From Kluyvera intermedia (GTDB lineage Bacteria > Pseudomonadota > Gammaproteobacteria > Enterobacterales > Enterobacteriaceae): a DNA stretch of 64,000 nt. The notes below the pieces were generated by a model, which searched no databases, was not told the DNA's origin, and saw only the letters and a list, made by a program, of their open reading frames with translations. The stretch spans positions 218,883 to 282,882 of the forward strand of contig NZ_JAKCNS010000011.1 of the NCBI RefSeq assembly GCF_021440345.1. Reading direction: 5' to 3'. Shown one piece after another: positions 30,150 to 38,680 of the stretch. How positions within the stretch are numbered: position 1 is the first letter of the stretch; the number at the start of each line of letters is the position of its first letter. The position numbers were made by a program, and so were the translations under genes.

Positions 30150-30836
30150 TTACCGCGCCCTAGCCCTACGCGCAGCCTGTTTCTTCAGGTAATCGTCAGC
30201 CACTGCATCGTATTCATCTCTCGTGAACCCTTTCTGGTCTGGGTACTTCGCCGCCAACAGCATCTGAAACTCAGTCATCGTCAGCTGCGACGCCTCGGAC
30301 CGGTTGAGGCCGAAATGGCTACGTGCCGCGCTGATGTAGTCGAAGGCCTTAAATTCTGTCGTCCGTCCTCCGGTTTCATGTCGCTGTAGCTGTCGGACTT
30401 TGGCCTTGCCGACAACGCCGTGAGTAATTAAACTCTGCGCAACAAGTAACATGATCGAAGCCGGCATTGAGCCTTTATGCCAGACAAATCCCCACCGCCC
30501 GGATTTACCGAGTTCCAGCCAGCCAATGAGTGGAGAGACATCCTCATCACAACATGCTGTGAGAACTGTATGAGCAGCTACGAATGCTGATTTTGCGAAT
30601 TGAATGCCGGACATGTGATCACTTAACCAGGATGGAATGTATCCATATGCCTCGATAGCTCTTTTAACCATGGGAGTTACACTATCGTTGTGCAGATGGT
30701 AAAACGCGTTAACTATCTCCTGCGGCGTACCAATACGAGCCATGGCTTCAAAAGATGGTCGGAAGAAATAATCGGCTTCGCGATCAACAATCAAGCATTC
30801 GCCAATTTCTTTCAGTGGGGTCATGTGGTCTTCCAT
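30150..30836 (-). CDS. DUF6246-like protein, putative tail assembly chaperone
   Basis: 228 residues between the major tail protein and tape measure, the slot of lambda gpG/gpGT. Sequence is of the type I recall as DUF6246 (GWLELGKSGRWGFVWHKGSM). It has a basic tail (KKQAARRARAR). No downstream overlapping frame or clear slippery heptamer was found at the 3' end, so a T-like frameshift product is not evident. A second in-frame ATG at codon 5 is possible as start. Confidence 0.6.
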   Translation of the reverse strand: MEDHMTPLKEIGECLIVDREADYFFRPSFEAMARIGTPQEIVNAFYHLHNDSVTPMVKRAIEAYGYIPSWLSDHMSGIQFAKSAFVAAHTVLTACCDEDVSPLIGWLELGKSGRWGFVWHKGSMPASIMLLVAQSLITHGVVGKAKVRQLQRHETGGRTTEFKAFDYISAARSHFGLNRSEASQLTMTEFQMLLAAKYPDQKGFTRDEYDAVADDYLKKQAARRARAR

Positions 30837-30884
30837 GCAATGGATATTATCAAGGGCAGCCGTGACTACCCTTTGGAATAGCCG

Positions 30885-31661
30885 CTAAACTGAAACAGTA
30901 AGCACCGATGTAACGGACGTAATTTTCGCGCCGGTCTTATCAGTAACCTCGCAGTGGTAGCTACCAGCGGAAGCTGAGGTCACCGCGCGATTAACCAGCG
31001 TCGCCGTGGCCGCTGTTGGGTTCACCGCCGGATCAATCAGCACACTGCCGTAATACCACTTATAGGAATATGGCAAGCGCCCGCCAGTAACTTCCACATC
31101 CCAAACAGCATCGTTATCTTCACCAGCGGTTTTAGTTGCAGGCAGATCTCTGGAGAACGCGAGCGGCGTAACAACTGGCGCATCGGTTTCATTCACTTCG
31201 ATAGTGGTGGCATCACCGACTTTGAACTCGGTAGAGAACGTCACGATATCATTACTACCGCCATCCGAACTGAGTGCGGTGATATTCATATAGCCAACAA
31301 ATTCAACTGGGCCATAATCCATCCTTACCCACATCCCGGGCTGACGTTTCGCTTTTAATTCTGCAGCGAAGTAGGTAATGAACTTACCGATACCATACTG
31401 GTCGAGTTTGTCTTTCTTGCGAACCTCACCTTCGAAGCTGATCGTAAAGTCACTATTTGTGATGATTGTTTCAACGTACCCAGCGCCATCATCAGCATCT
31501 GAAGTTACGGAGTTCGGGTTAAAATCAAACCCCTTTGATGTGCCAGCAGCCAGTGCCATCCACTCAGCTTCGAGTGGTTTGACGTCCGGGCAGCCATCAG
31601 CCACTTCGAGCACTACGGCCGCGCCAAATAGCCGTTCATTTGAGTTACTGCAATTAGCCAT
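30885..31661 (-). CDS. Major tail protein with C-terminal Ig-like domain
   Basis: 258 residues. The N-terminal 165 residues form the tail-tube part (FTISFEGEVRKKDKLDQYG). The C-terminal about 90 residues read as an Ig-like domain with the Cys/Trp pattern (YSYKWYYGS ... GSYHCEVTD). Lambda gpV likewise carries an added Ig domain, exposed on the tail surface and possibly binding glycans. ATG has an upstream GAGG. Confidence 0.85.
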   Translation of the reverse strand: MANCSNSNERLFGAAVVLEVADGCPDVKPLEAEWMALAAGTSKGFDFNPNSVTSDADDGAGYVETIITNSDFTISFEGEVRKKDKLDQYGIGKFITYFAAELKAKRQPGMWVRMDYGPVEFVGYMNITALSSDGGSNDIVTFSTEFKVGDATTIEVNETDAPVVTPLAFSRDLPATKTAGEDNDAVWDVEVTGGRLPYSYKWYYGSVLIDPAVNPTAATATLVNRAVTSASAGSYHCEVTDKTGAKITSVTSVLTVSV

Positions 31662-31681
31662 CTTTGACCTCTTTTAGCCAT

Positions 31682-31708
31682 AAAAAAAGGCCGCCAGATG
31701 GCGACCTT
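31682..31708 (-). terminator. Terminator after the HNH endonuclease gene
   Basis: AAGG-CGCC stem with one mismatch (31687-31708) and seven T residues on the minus strand, between the HNH gene and the major tail gene. Confidence 0.7.
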
Positions 31709-31726
31709 GGTTAACGATATTTGGTC

Positions 31727-32278
31727 TTATCGACCATGATTTTCATGATATCCGAAGCGTTTTTCAGCTTTCTTTCTAACTGCAATTGCTTCTTCTATAG
31801 TATCGAAACAACCAAGCCAGACTCTCTTCCCACCTTCCTGGATAAAGCTTCTGTATTTTCCGTTATCGCTTCGGCGACAAACTCCCATATGCCCAGATGT
31901 ATTCGTGACTCTCTTCTTTTGATTTCTGGAATTGGCGCTCGGCGTCGATAGCACAAGATTGGAAATTTTATTGTCAGTGCGTATGCCATTTACATGGTCA
32001 ATGACATCATTTGGATATTCGCCATAGTGAATGGCCCATGCTATACGATGCGCAAAATGAGGACGCTTATTTAACGTCACCCAAACATAACCTCGCGCCA
32101 TGACAGACCCAGCGATCTTGCCAGCGAACCTTTTATTAAACCCGCCATCAGCTTTGGTTGAGTGCTCGAAGTGACTTAACGGCCTCTTTTTCCAGGTTAG
32201 TTCGCCAGTTTCAGGATCGTATTGAAAGCATTCCCTTAAATACTCGACAGGTAACTCTTTGTCTTTAGCTATTTCCAC
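31727..32278 (-). CDS. HNH endonuclease with AP2-like DNA-binding domain
   Basis: 183 residues from a GTG at 32278 preceded by GAGG at good spacing; an upstream GTG at 32302 lacks a ribosome site. HNH core in HFAHRIAWAIHYG followed by VIDHVNGIRTDNKISNL, then an AP2-like segment (GVCRRSDNGKYRSFI, WLGCFDTIEEA). This is the layout of free-standing phage homing endonucleases. Inserted between tail terminator and major tail genes and followed by its own terminator. Confidence 0.85.
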   Translation of the reverse strand: MEIAKDKELPVEYLRECFQYDPETGELTWKKRPLSHFEHSTKADGGFNKRFAGKIAGSVMARGYVWVTLNKRPHFAHRIAWAIHYGEYPNDVIDHVNGIRTDNKISNLVLSTPSANSRNQKKRVTNTSGHMGVCRRSDNGKYRSFIQEGGKRVWLGCFDTIEEAIAVRKKAEKRFGYHENHGR

Positions 32279-32377
32279 AATAAACCTCACAGTAGGCTCC
32301 ACAGATGAAGGTGCGCGGCAACAGAGTCTGTGTTCTCCGCTTTCGACTGGCCGGTCTAGCCGCGCATTGGAATTATA

Positions 32378-32761
32378 TCACTCTCCATATGTGCAGGCGA
32401 ACTGAAGTCGGAAGACTATTCGCCCTTCTTCGGTGAGCACCGGCGCGGGGATTGCGCCCATGTTCTGGATGTAACCGACGCACTCGTCAGTCATGGGGTT
32501 GGCCTGGACATAGTCGACAATGCGCTGCACGGCACTGAGCGCATCCTTGCGCTTATCCTTCGCGCCCACGACGTCGACGAGCACGTAATACTCAGAGCCA
32601 AGGTCGAATCGGATATTGGATCCGCCGTTCGGCCTGAACACCATTACTGCTTTCGTCAGGTCGTCAGGGTCGTCGTACATCAGTTGCTGCACTGTGAAAC
32701 CGACCGTTAGCCCAGCGTCACCGAACATTTTACGCACCCGTTCATGCATCATGGGTGTCAT
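32378..32761 (-). CDS. Tail terminator (gpU-like) protein
   Basis: 127 residues, in the slot of lambda gpU, which caps the finished tail tube and joins it to the head. Family-like segments: VRKMFGDAGLTVGFTVQQ, RKDALSAVQRIVDYVQANP, VFRLQFACTYG. Start overlaps the preceding stop by 4 bp. Identified by position and pattern rather than a catalytic motif. Confidence 0.65.
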   Translation of the reverse strand: MTPMMHERVRKMFGDAGLTVGFTVQQLMYDDPDDLTKAVMVFRPNGGSNIRFDLGSEYYVLVDVVGAKDKRKDALSAVQRIVDYVQANPMTDECVGYIQNMGAIPAPVLTEEGRIVFRLQFACTYGE

Positions 32762-33126
32762 AGCGAAAGCTCCTTACGTACCACTGCATCAATCTGGCTT
32801 CGGGTGTCCTCAAAGCCTTTCGTCAGGAATTCTTTCTGCGCTGTCGAACGTCGGAATGTCTGAGGAATGATAGGGTCATGAACATAAACAGCGTAGTTTG
32901 CCGAATATCCAACTCGTCCGGTTACTCGCGTACCGCTGGCGTTGATTTCACGATACTGACTATTGAGCAGCATAGACGTATCTATGGGGGTGTATCGCGC
33001 AGCTTGGGAGCTGCCAATAATCAATGCCGACTGCAGAGCCCTAACCACCTTACGGCCTCGAACATCCTGAATAATTCGGTTCAGATTGGCCTTAGCCTCG
33101 CGGATACCGCGAACTTTAGCGCCCAT
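32758..33126 (-). CDS. HK97 gp10-like head-tail/tail completion protein
   Basis: 122 residues: N-terminal KANLNRIIQDVRGRKVVRALQ helix, then AARYTPIDTSMLLNSQYRE and a VGYSANYAVYVHD motif, typical of the HK97 gp10 family of tail completion proteins. Overlaps the upstream gene by 11 bp and the downstream one by 4 bp. Confidence 0.75.
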   Translation of the reverse strand: MGAKVRGIREAKANLNRIIQDVRGRKVVRALQSALIIGSSQAARYTPIDTSMLLNSQYREINASGTRVTGRVGYSANYAVYVHDPIIPQTFRRSTAQKEFLTKGFEDTRSQIDAVVRKELSL

Positions 33127-33484
33127 ATCCTAATCCCGTCAAAATTGCGAAATCATCAGCCAGGCGCTCGAACGTATCGGCATACTGTATAACCTGCCTA
33201 ACCTCATCAGCGCCGGCCACAATCGGATCAGACTCAGTGGACTCGCCAATCAGCAGGTAATCACCTGCCGTTGCCAGCGCAAACTCGGTCCAGACGGTGT
33301 TCTTCACAACGATTTCAGCGCCCAAGCTGCCGATGCGCTTTGACAGCCCACCTTCGTAGTCACACATGATGACTTCCGGCGCGGCGTAGCCATTAATCGG
33401 ATCGCCGTATTCGTCTTTAGCACCAACCAGCTTGCGCCAGATTGTCGCTGTGGCGGTATAAGACCAGTTAGCAACCGAAGACAT
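33116..33484 (-). CDS. Head-tail connector (stopper-like) protein
   Basis: 122 residues, beta-rich (WSYTATATIWRKLVGAKDEYG, ATAGDYLLIGESTESDP). Position between adaptor and gp10-like gene and composition fit the stopper/joining protein of siphoviruses. No enzymatic motif. Confidence 0.6.
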   Translation of the reverse strand: MSSVANWSYTATATIWRKLVGAKDEYGDPINGYAAPEVIMCDYEGGLSKRIGSLGAEIVVKNTVWTEFALATAGDYLLIGESTESDPIVAGADEVRQVIQYADTFERLADDFAILTGLGYGR

Positions 33485-33487
33485 GTC

Positions 33488-33658
33488 CTATTCCCTCCAT
33501 CGCAGTACAATCGCGCCTGTCGCCCGGATTCGCGGGCAGTTGATGAACCACTCGCCGTCCGATTTAACATAGCCGGTCGTCTCCCGCCCGGTGTCCGTTA
33601 ACACCCAAACACGGGTGAATGAGCGTGGCAGGCCATGCTTAACCGATTTCCACACCAT
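33488..33658 (-). CDS. Small protein in the connector operon
   Basis: 56 residues, starting MVWKSVKHGLPRSFTRVWVL and ending GAIVLRWRE. It fills the gap exactly: ATG 33658 lies 2 bp after the adaptor stop and its stop lies 3 bp before the stopper start. Tryptophan-rich pattern (WKSV..GLP, W.F) recalls DUF551-type small phage proteins. Function unknown. Confidence 0.6.
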   Translation of the reverse strand: MVWKSVKHGLPRSFTRVWVLTDTGRETTGYVKSDGEWFINCPRIRATGAIVLRWRE

Positions 33659-33660
33659 CC

Positions 33661-34038
33661 TCAGCCTCCAACAACCATGAACAGGCCAACGCTGTTACCG
33701 GCACTGATGGGCAGCTCACCAGTACAGCCGCTAGTATCGAGTTTCGCCAGTGAGTCGCGCAGCCAGGTGATGCTATCGTCGCCATACTCAAACGAGCGGG
33801 ACGCACCAGACGGCGCGCCCTGCGATTTGATACGGCGAGCACCAGATGACGTAGCCATCAGCGCAGCGGCATACATCAGAATCAGCTTAGCGGTGCAGTC
33901 GTCATACCCGGCCCCATTGAGGCACGGAATGATTTTGTTCACCATGCAGAGAATCGGCTCCAGCAGTGCAACGGGGATGGAATAACCCAGCTCACCGAGG
34001 AACGCCTGCACGTCAACCGCCGTGATTGGGTCGGCCAT
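33661..34038 (-). CDS. Head-tail adaptor (gp6-like) protein
   Basis: 125 residues, mostly helical (VQAFLGELGYSIPVALLEP, LILMYAAALMATSSGARRI), consistent with the four-helix adaptor that docks under the portal. It follows the capsid genes. A Cys-containing segment (PCLNGAGYDDCTAK) is shared with related prophage proteins. Confidence 0.6.
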   Translation of the reverse strand: MADPITAVDVQAFLGELGYSIPVALLEPILCMVNKIIPCLNGAGYDDCTAKLILMYAAALMATSSGARRIKSQGAPSGASRSFEYGDDSITWLRDSLAKLDTSGCTGELPISAGNSVGLFMVVGG

Positions 34039-34040
34039 GG

Positions 34041-34331
34041 TTATTTACCCTTTTTCTTGCTGGAGTTGTCCTCTACCGGCTCCGGCTGCTCCGGCTGCTC
34101 CGGCTGCTCCGGCTGCTCCGGCTGCTCCGGCTGCTCCGGCTGCTCCGCAGCATCATCGCCCGGCGTGGCAACTTCAAGCACCCGCTCTTCATCAGTGATG
34201 ATTTCCACCAACCCGGCCTTCGCCCAGCGGTGAGCGGTGCTACGGTCAACCTCCACTTTTGAACCAACCTCCAACTTGCGGAGGTTGGTGCCAGTGAACA
34301 GGTTATTGCCAATTACCTTTACCAGTGCCAT
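34041..34331 (-). CDS. Small head-region protein with EQP repeat tail
   Basis: 96 residues. N-terminal 55 residues (MALVKVIGNNLFTGTNLRKL ...) contain an HTH-like RSTAHRWAKAGLVEII, then a run of seven EQP tripeptides and a Lys-rich end (SSKKKGK). The repeat is encoded by seven perfect 9-bp units (34081-34143), prone to slippage. Located between major capsid and adaptor; function unknown. Confidence 0.65.
   Translation of the reverse strand: MALVKVIGNNLFTGTNLRKLEVGSKVEVDRSTAHRWAKAGLVEIITDEERVLEVATPGDDAAEQPEQPEQPEQPEQPEQPEQPEPVEDNSSKKKGK
34081..34143. repeat. 9-bp tandem repeat, seven units
   Basis: Seven perfect copies of TCCGGCTGC, in frame, encoding EQP repeats in the minus-strand gene. A partial unit follows. 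Copy number changes would keep frame and alter only tail length. Confidence 0.9.
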
Positions 34332-34341
34332 TCAAACCTCC

Positions 34342-35424
34342 TTAGCTGCTCGCGAAGAGCACACCATGTTTCAGATTGATATCCTGTTTAACCATCAAGC
34401 CAGCAGCACCCCATGTGCGCCAGATATAGTCGCTGTTGTAGAACTGGCGGGGATCTGCAACTGTGCCAACCGCCTGGCCAACAACAGGGGCAATAACGCC
34501 GGCCGCCAGCGGCACAATCAGTACCTGGTTGCCAGTCAGCTCAGCGTCCTCTTTCACGGCGGCAATACCAGACAGTTTCAGGTTTTCATCCAGCACGGTC
34601 CGGGTCTTGTTCTGGGTATCGAAGTACTGCTCCCAGTTCGACATGATTTCACTGGATACGTACCAGGTTTGCTGGCCGTACTGATGGTTCTGAAGCTTCA
34701 GGGCATCACGCAGTGCGATAGCACCTTTGCGGATAGCATCCGGGTCGGTACTGGTTGCGAAGTTGATGTTCAGACCAGAAACACCGAGATCAACCAGTCC
34801 AACGCGATCATCGTTCTTCAGACCTTTCCACGTCTTGCCGTCGAAGGTAACGAAGTTACCCTCAGAGTCACGGAAGCCGTTGAACATGTAGTCCACAATT
34901 TTGCGACGAACGTCGTCAACCGAGCCGCGCTGAGCATCGGACAGCGATGCCAGAGCAGAACCTTTGTTGAAGATCGGATCGCGCCAGTGGAACTTAAAGC
35001 CGGAGTCATGCACCGGCACCATTGTGCCATCGAAGCTGTACGCGCGAGCATCCAGAGCCGCGCCAATCTGGCCTGACATTGAAGTGTGAGCCCAGCCGCG
35101 ACCGCCGGTACGTGCGTATTCGTACACCGACTCTTCCAGTCGTACTGAGCGAGACAGAGGCATCAGGTCGTTGAACAGCGTGAACTCTGTGTTCGGCTCA
35201 AACTGGGCCAGAACGGTCTGGTCATACGTACGGTACATGCGGCGGATGTCGTCCACCGCGTTCACTGCATCCAGTTGACCATTTTCGCCAAAGCGAGCAC
35301 GCGCAATGAAATCAGCGACGGCCTGCGCGCTCATATTGCGCGCCATCTCCAGTTCGCGGAACTGCGCCTGGTTGACTTCGAGGTTACCGGTGCGTTCACC
35401 GATAGAACGGGAAAATACAAGCAT
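34342..35424 (-). CDS. Major capsid protein (DUF6260-like, HK97 fold expected)
   Basis: 360 residues following a decoration protein and a protease/scaffold gene. N-terminal helix-rich part (QAQFRELEMARNMSAQAVADF) and beta-rich body (NDLMPLSRSVRLEESVYEYA, FKFHWRDPIFNKGS). Resembles the ES18-type coat proteins I recall as DUF6260. Identification rests on position, size and pattern. Confidence 0.75.
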   Translation of the reverse strand: MLVFSRSIGERTGNLEVNQAQFRELEMARNMSAQAVADFIARARFGENGQLDAVNAVDDIRRMYRTYDQTVLAQFEPNTEFTLFNDLMPLSRSVRLEESVYEYARTGGRGWAHTSMSGQIGAALDARAYSFDGTMVPVHDSGFKFHWRDPIFNKGSALASLSDAQRGSVDDVRRKIVDYMFNGFRDSEGNFVTFDGKTWKGLKNDDRVGLVDLGVSGLNINFATSTDPDAIRKGAIALRDALKLQNHQYGQQTWYVSSEIMSNWEQYFDTQNKTRTVLDENLKLSGIAAVKEDAELTGNQVLIVPLAAGVIAPVVGQAVGTVADPRQFYNSDYIWRTWGAAGLMVKQDINLKHGVLFASS

Positions 35425-35435
35425 TCAGTTGCTCC

Positions 35436-35867
35436 TTACTTGATAACAACGCGCAGCAGATCGCCTGCGGCAACGGTGTACGCCGTGTCTTCTTCGACAA
35501 ATGCGCGGATGGATTCGCCACTGGCGTAAGCTTTAACCTGGCCATTGTCGATAGATAACGGCTGGCCTTTCTTGTACGTACCGGCAGCGGCGCGTACATT
35601 CAGGAACATGCCCTGCATCGGATGAATGCCCACCACCAGTTCATTAGCCGGGATTGCGTCATCAACCGTCTGACAGCGCAGATAATCGAAGTCGGCGACA
35701 TAAAGGATCGCCTCTTCGTCACCAGCTACAGATGCCGTGAATTTCCCGGCAGAGAAGAAGCCAATGATGCCAGGTTTGGTTGCTGCCGCTGCCGCACCTT
35801 CGCGGTTTAACAGCGGATCGGGGAATACGCCGCCGGCGTGAATTACGTGTTTTCCATCTTTAGCCAT
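35436..35867 (-). CDS. Head decoration/stabilising protein
   Basis: 143 residues, beta-rich with small residues (EGAAAAATKPGIIGFFSAGK, VRAAAGTYKKGQPLSI, YTVAAGDLLRVVIK). Gene lies between scaffold/protease and major capsid, the slot of lambda gpD-like stabilisers. GGAG before the ATG. Confidence 0.65.
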   Translation of the reverse strand: MAKDGKHVIHAGGVFPDPLLNREGAAAAATKPGIIGFFSAGKFTASVAGDEEAILYVADFDYLRCQTVDDAIPANELVVGIHPMQGMFLNVRAAAGTYKKGQPLSIDNGQVKAYASGESIRAFVEEDTAYTVAAGDLLRVVIK

Positions 35868-35870
35868 TTT

Positions 35871-37055
35871 TTACTCCGGCATTTCGCTGACTGATTGATT
35901 ATTGGTAGCCTGGCGGAATGCACCATTCAGGCCGGTTGAGGTCTGGCACTGAGCAAACAGCTCTTTCAGCGGTTCGCCGTCCAGCGCGTTCACCGCGACA
36001 TCGGTCATGCCGAACTTAGCTTTCACAGCGGCGCGTTGCTCTGACTTCTCTTTATCGGCATTAACGGTCAGACCAGATTTAACCGCGGCGAGATCGTCAG
36101 CAAATGGCTTAAACCATGCCGGGGCTTCTGCCTGGTTGTTGGCGCGCTCACGCTCTGCTTTCTCAGTTTTTTCGCGATCCGCCTTCTCTTCAGGCGTTTC
36201 TTCCTTACTTTCGGCGTTTTCCGCCAGCATCTGGTTGTATGCATCCATCAGCTCGTCATCGGTCTTACCGTCCACCTGTTTGCCTTTGGCCTTCAGCGCA
36301 TTAACGATGAGTTCTTTCATCGGATCTGTTTCCTTTTGAGTTGAATCGCTGTTGGCGCAGAAAAACGCCTTTAGCTGGTTGAAGAATGATTTGAACGAAG
36401 GGTCTTGCGGGTCAGGCATGTCAAAGTCAGCGAGGTTAACGACCTCGATTTCGACTTCATCGCCTTCGGCATTAACGAAGATGCCCACGCCTTCCTCTGG
36501 CGTCCCTGCACCGGGTTCATCGAGCAGCACCGCCACATGGTCAAACATCATGTTGGTAGCAATTTCGTTGTACTTCTTGCCCTTCGACTCGCCGTTAGCA
36601 GCGATGCCGGAATACAGCAGGCCGGTTGAGATGTGGATCGGGTCGGCGTTGGTGCCAGCGAGCATTTCATCCAGGCGGTTAATCAGGCGCTTGCCCTTCT
36701 CGCTGGATTCGGCGTACTGGCGATTAACGTACATATCGCCCGTCACCTTCCCGTCTTTGTGGCTGACGTTCTGCAGCCATGCCCCGACGTGGTACTCGTT
36801 TACCGCCCGGACGTCACGCGCCGACACATGCTTGCCGTCCACTTTCGGGTGGCCCAGCGGCATCGGGTTACGCTCGAGCGTGTTGTAGGCCTTTTCGATT
36901 TCTGCTGCCGGGTACAACTTCCGGTTCATCACGATATCGTCCACGACAGGCGTGATGCCGCGAACCACGATATGTGGCTTGCCGTCGATGGTTTCAGTGG
37001 TGATGTTTGAAGCGGAGTTGACGACGGTCAGCACGTTAACGCGGTTGCGCTTCAT
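35871..37055 (-). CDS. DUF2213 head protein: protease-scaffold candidate
   Basis: 394 residues from ATG 37055 (AGGA seven bases upstream); an in-frame start at 37085 is less likely. N-terminal DUF2213 domain (about 20-200: DIVMNRKLYPAAEIEKAYN, PLGHPKVDGKHVSARDV) followed by an acidic coiled coil (EETPEEKADREKTEKAERER), as in fused prohead protease and scaffold proteins. It probably directs capsid assembly and is removed during maturation. Confidence 0.72.
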   Translation of the reverse strand: MKRNRVNVLTVVNSASNITTETIDGKPHIVVRGITPVVDDIVMNRKLYPAAEIEKAYNTLERNPMPLGHPKVDGKHVSARDVRAVNEYHVGAWLQNVSHKDGKVTGDMYVNRQYAESSEKGKRLINRLDEMLAGTNADPIHISTGLLYSGIAANGESKGKKYNEIATNMMFDHVAVLLDEPGAGTPEEGVGIFVNAEGDEVEIEVVNLADFDMPDPQDPSFKSFFNQLKAFFCANSDSTQKETDPMKELIVNALKAKGKQVDGKTDDELMDAYNQMLAENAESKEETPEEKADREKTEKAERERANNQAEAPAWFKPFADDLAAVKSGLTVNADKEKSEQRAAVKAKFGMTDVAVNALDGEPLKELFAQCQTSTGLNGAFRQATNNQSVSEMPE

Positions 37056-37085
37056 GCTGGGTCCTCGTTGGTGGATTTCAGGCAA

Positions 37086-37107
37086 TAAAAAACCCGCCGG
37101 AGCGGGT
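37086..37107 (-). terminator. Terminator after the membrane-protein cargo gene
   Basis: ACCCGC-TCCG-GCGGGT on the minus strand with a run of six T residues, directly after the membrane protein gene and 31 bp before the DUF2213 start. Confidence 0.78.
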
Positions 37108-37120
37108 CTATTAGTTTCTT

Positions 37121-37636
37121 TTAATTAAAGTTCAATTCTTTTTTTGCATCTTCAACTATCAGACTGATTATGTCCTCAACATCTTTCACCATGTCTCCGT
37201 ATGCCGCTTGCTCCGGATAACCTTCCTCATAGATAGATTCATTTGCACTAGCATCTAAGGAGAAAAAGTCATCTAAAAGCTCTTTTGTATTAGCACTTAA
37301 GGAAATTGGAGCCAGGATGAAAGATCTTCTTAATTCCTTTTTAAGTTCGTTAAACCTACCCCACTCAAAGTAGTAATCAGGAACATCCTCCAACCTTCTC
37401 TCAGCCTGATATATGCGTTCAAAATGAATGACAGCTGAAGCGTAAATCAGTTTCATTTCTATAAGGATATCAATTAACTGCCCATAGGCTGTATGCTTCT
37501 TTTCCCACCATTTTTCCCTATAAAATCGGCGTAATGCAAAATAAGCCGTGAAGCCAGCCGCTGCCACTCCAATGAAAATGGGGCCTACAAGAGAAATAAT
37601 GAAAGAACCAACTTCCGTTGGTGTAATAGAGCTCAT
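37121..37636 (-). CDS. Single-TM membrane protein (cargo gene)
   Basis: 171 residues. N-terminal TM segment FIISLVGPIFIGVAAAGFTAYFAL, then a basic FYREKWWEKKH and a cytoplasmic, acidic helical domain ending DAKKELNFN. AT-richer than the flanking head genes and inserted between MuF-like and DUF2213 genes, followed by its own terminator. A hairpin covers the ribosome site (37641-37666) and a possible promoter lies just upstream. I do not recognise the family. Candidate lysogen-expressed exclusion or defence protein; this is inference from context only. Confidence 0.7.
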   Translation of the reverse strand: MSSITPTEVGSFIISLVGPIFIGVAAAGFTAYFALRRFYREKWWEKKHTAYGQLIDILIEMKLIYASAVIHFERIYQAERRLEDVPDYYFEWGRFNELKKELRRSFILAPISLSANTKELLDDFFSLDASANESIYEEGYPEQAAYGDMVKDVEDIISLIVEDAKKELNFN

Positions 37637-37640
37637 AATT

Positions 37641-37666
37641 TACCTATCATCTTATTTTGATAGGTA
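37641..37666 (-). promoter_or_regulatory. Hairpin over the ribosome site of the membrane-protein gene
   Basis: 8-bp inverted repeat TACCTATC/GATAGGTA with a 10-base loop; the 3' arm contains the AGG before the ATG at 37636. A possible promoter lies upstream on the minus strand (TTGGAA 37697-37692, 17 bp, GATATA 37674-37669). Confidence 0.5.
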
Positions 37667-37675
37667 TTTATATCA

Positions 37676-38680
37676 TTATTTTTCTACTTTATTCCAAGCC
37701 TTACGCTCTTTTGCCAACTTATCCGCCAGCCCATCGTTAAAGATGCTGCCGTCGTCGTTGAGCAGCACGGGAATCTGGCTGCAATAGCAGTTATATCGGT
37801 TACCGTTCTCAGCGTAAAAGTCACGTACTTCTTCGGTGGTGTATACCTTGCCGTGACGACCTCCATGCCACCAGCGAGTCGTTGGCTTGAGCGCTGACAG
37901 CCACAACAGGCCGGTATTAAGGCCTAACCGGTCAGCGGCCCAGTCGGTTTCGTTCCATTGTGCCTGCCGCAGCGCACCGACCTGCTCGGTTTGAGCGATG
38001 GTCTTTGCCTTTGACATCGACACATCGAGACGTTTGCTGATTACGCTGGCCGTTTCGCCAGGGTTAACTCCGCGCGCCACTGCATCGGTGATGATGTTGG
38101 TCAGGTCACCGCGTGCAGCATCGCTAATAGCTTTCCAGTCGCTGAACGTAGTCAGCCGTGCCGCTGCAATCTGATTAAGATGACCGGGGCTGTTTAAGAG
38201 CTGCTGTAGCGTAGTTTGGCTGGCGTACACCTGCGACTGCTGTGAGAGGTTGTTAAACGCCTCAAGAGTACCGCGCTGGAACTCGTCAATGACGTAATCC
38301 ATTGCCCACTGGCTCTGCTCGCCGCCTTCAAGTAAGTACTCATCGAGGATGTTTTGCACTGCCTCAAGCAACTGCGCCAGTTCCTGCGACGACATATCGT
38401 AAATGTACTTGCCGGCGTTCACCTGGTAGAGCGTGGGCTCATCACCATTAACGTGGCAGAGGAAATGCCCGTCGTGGCTGTTTACCTCACGCTCCCGTCC
38501 AGTCAGGAGCTGGTCGAACAGAGCTTTCAGCGCGCGCTTGATACTGAGATACCGGTCTTCGATATCCCGAAACATCGCGGAAACCTGCTTCGCCGAGCGA
38601 GTCGGGTCAACCTTACTGCGTGGAATTATCGGCAGGCCCACCTTTGCCACCTGTTCGGGTGTCATCAGCCAGTGGATCAT
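37676..38680 (-). CDS. Phage minor head protein (Mu F / SPP1 gp7 family)
   Basis: 334 residues. The SPP1 gp7-type core is seen in VNPGETASVISKRLDVSMSK AKTIAQTEQVGALRQAQ (about 215-255) and the Cys/His-rich C-terminus (RWWHGGRHGKVYTTEEV, NRYNCYCSQIP). These proteins are packaged with or near the portal and may be ejected. The 5' end overlaps the portal gene by 68 bp. Confidence 0.82.
   Translation of the reverse strand: MIHWLMTPEQVAKVGLPIIPRSKVDPTRSAKQVSAMFRDIEDRYLSIKRALKALFDQLLTGREREVNSHDGHFLCHVNGDEPTLYQVNAGKYIYDMSSQELAQLLEAVQNILDEYLLEGGEQSQWAMDYVIDEFQRGTLEAFNNLSQQSQVYASQTTLQQLLNSPGHLNQIAAARLTTFSDWKAISDAARGDLTNIITDAVARGVNPGETASVISKRLDVSMSKAKTIAQTEQVGALRQAQWNETDWAADRLGLNTGLLWLSALKPTTRWWHGGRHGKVYTTEEVRDFYAENGNRYNCYCSQIPVLLNDDGSIFNDGLADKLAKERKAWNKVEK

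Noticed and set aside
30150..30240. Programmed -1 frameshift in the tail assembly gene as in lambda G/GT
   Set aside because: No slippery heptamer followed by a compatible open frame was seen at the 3' end.
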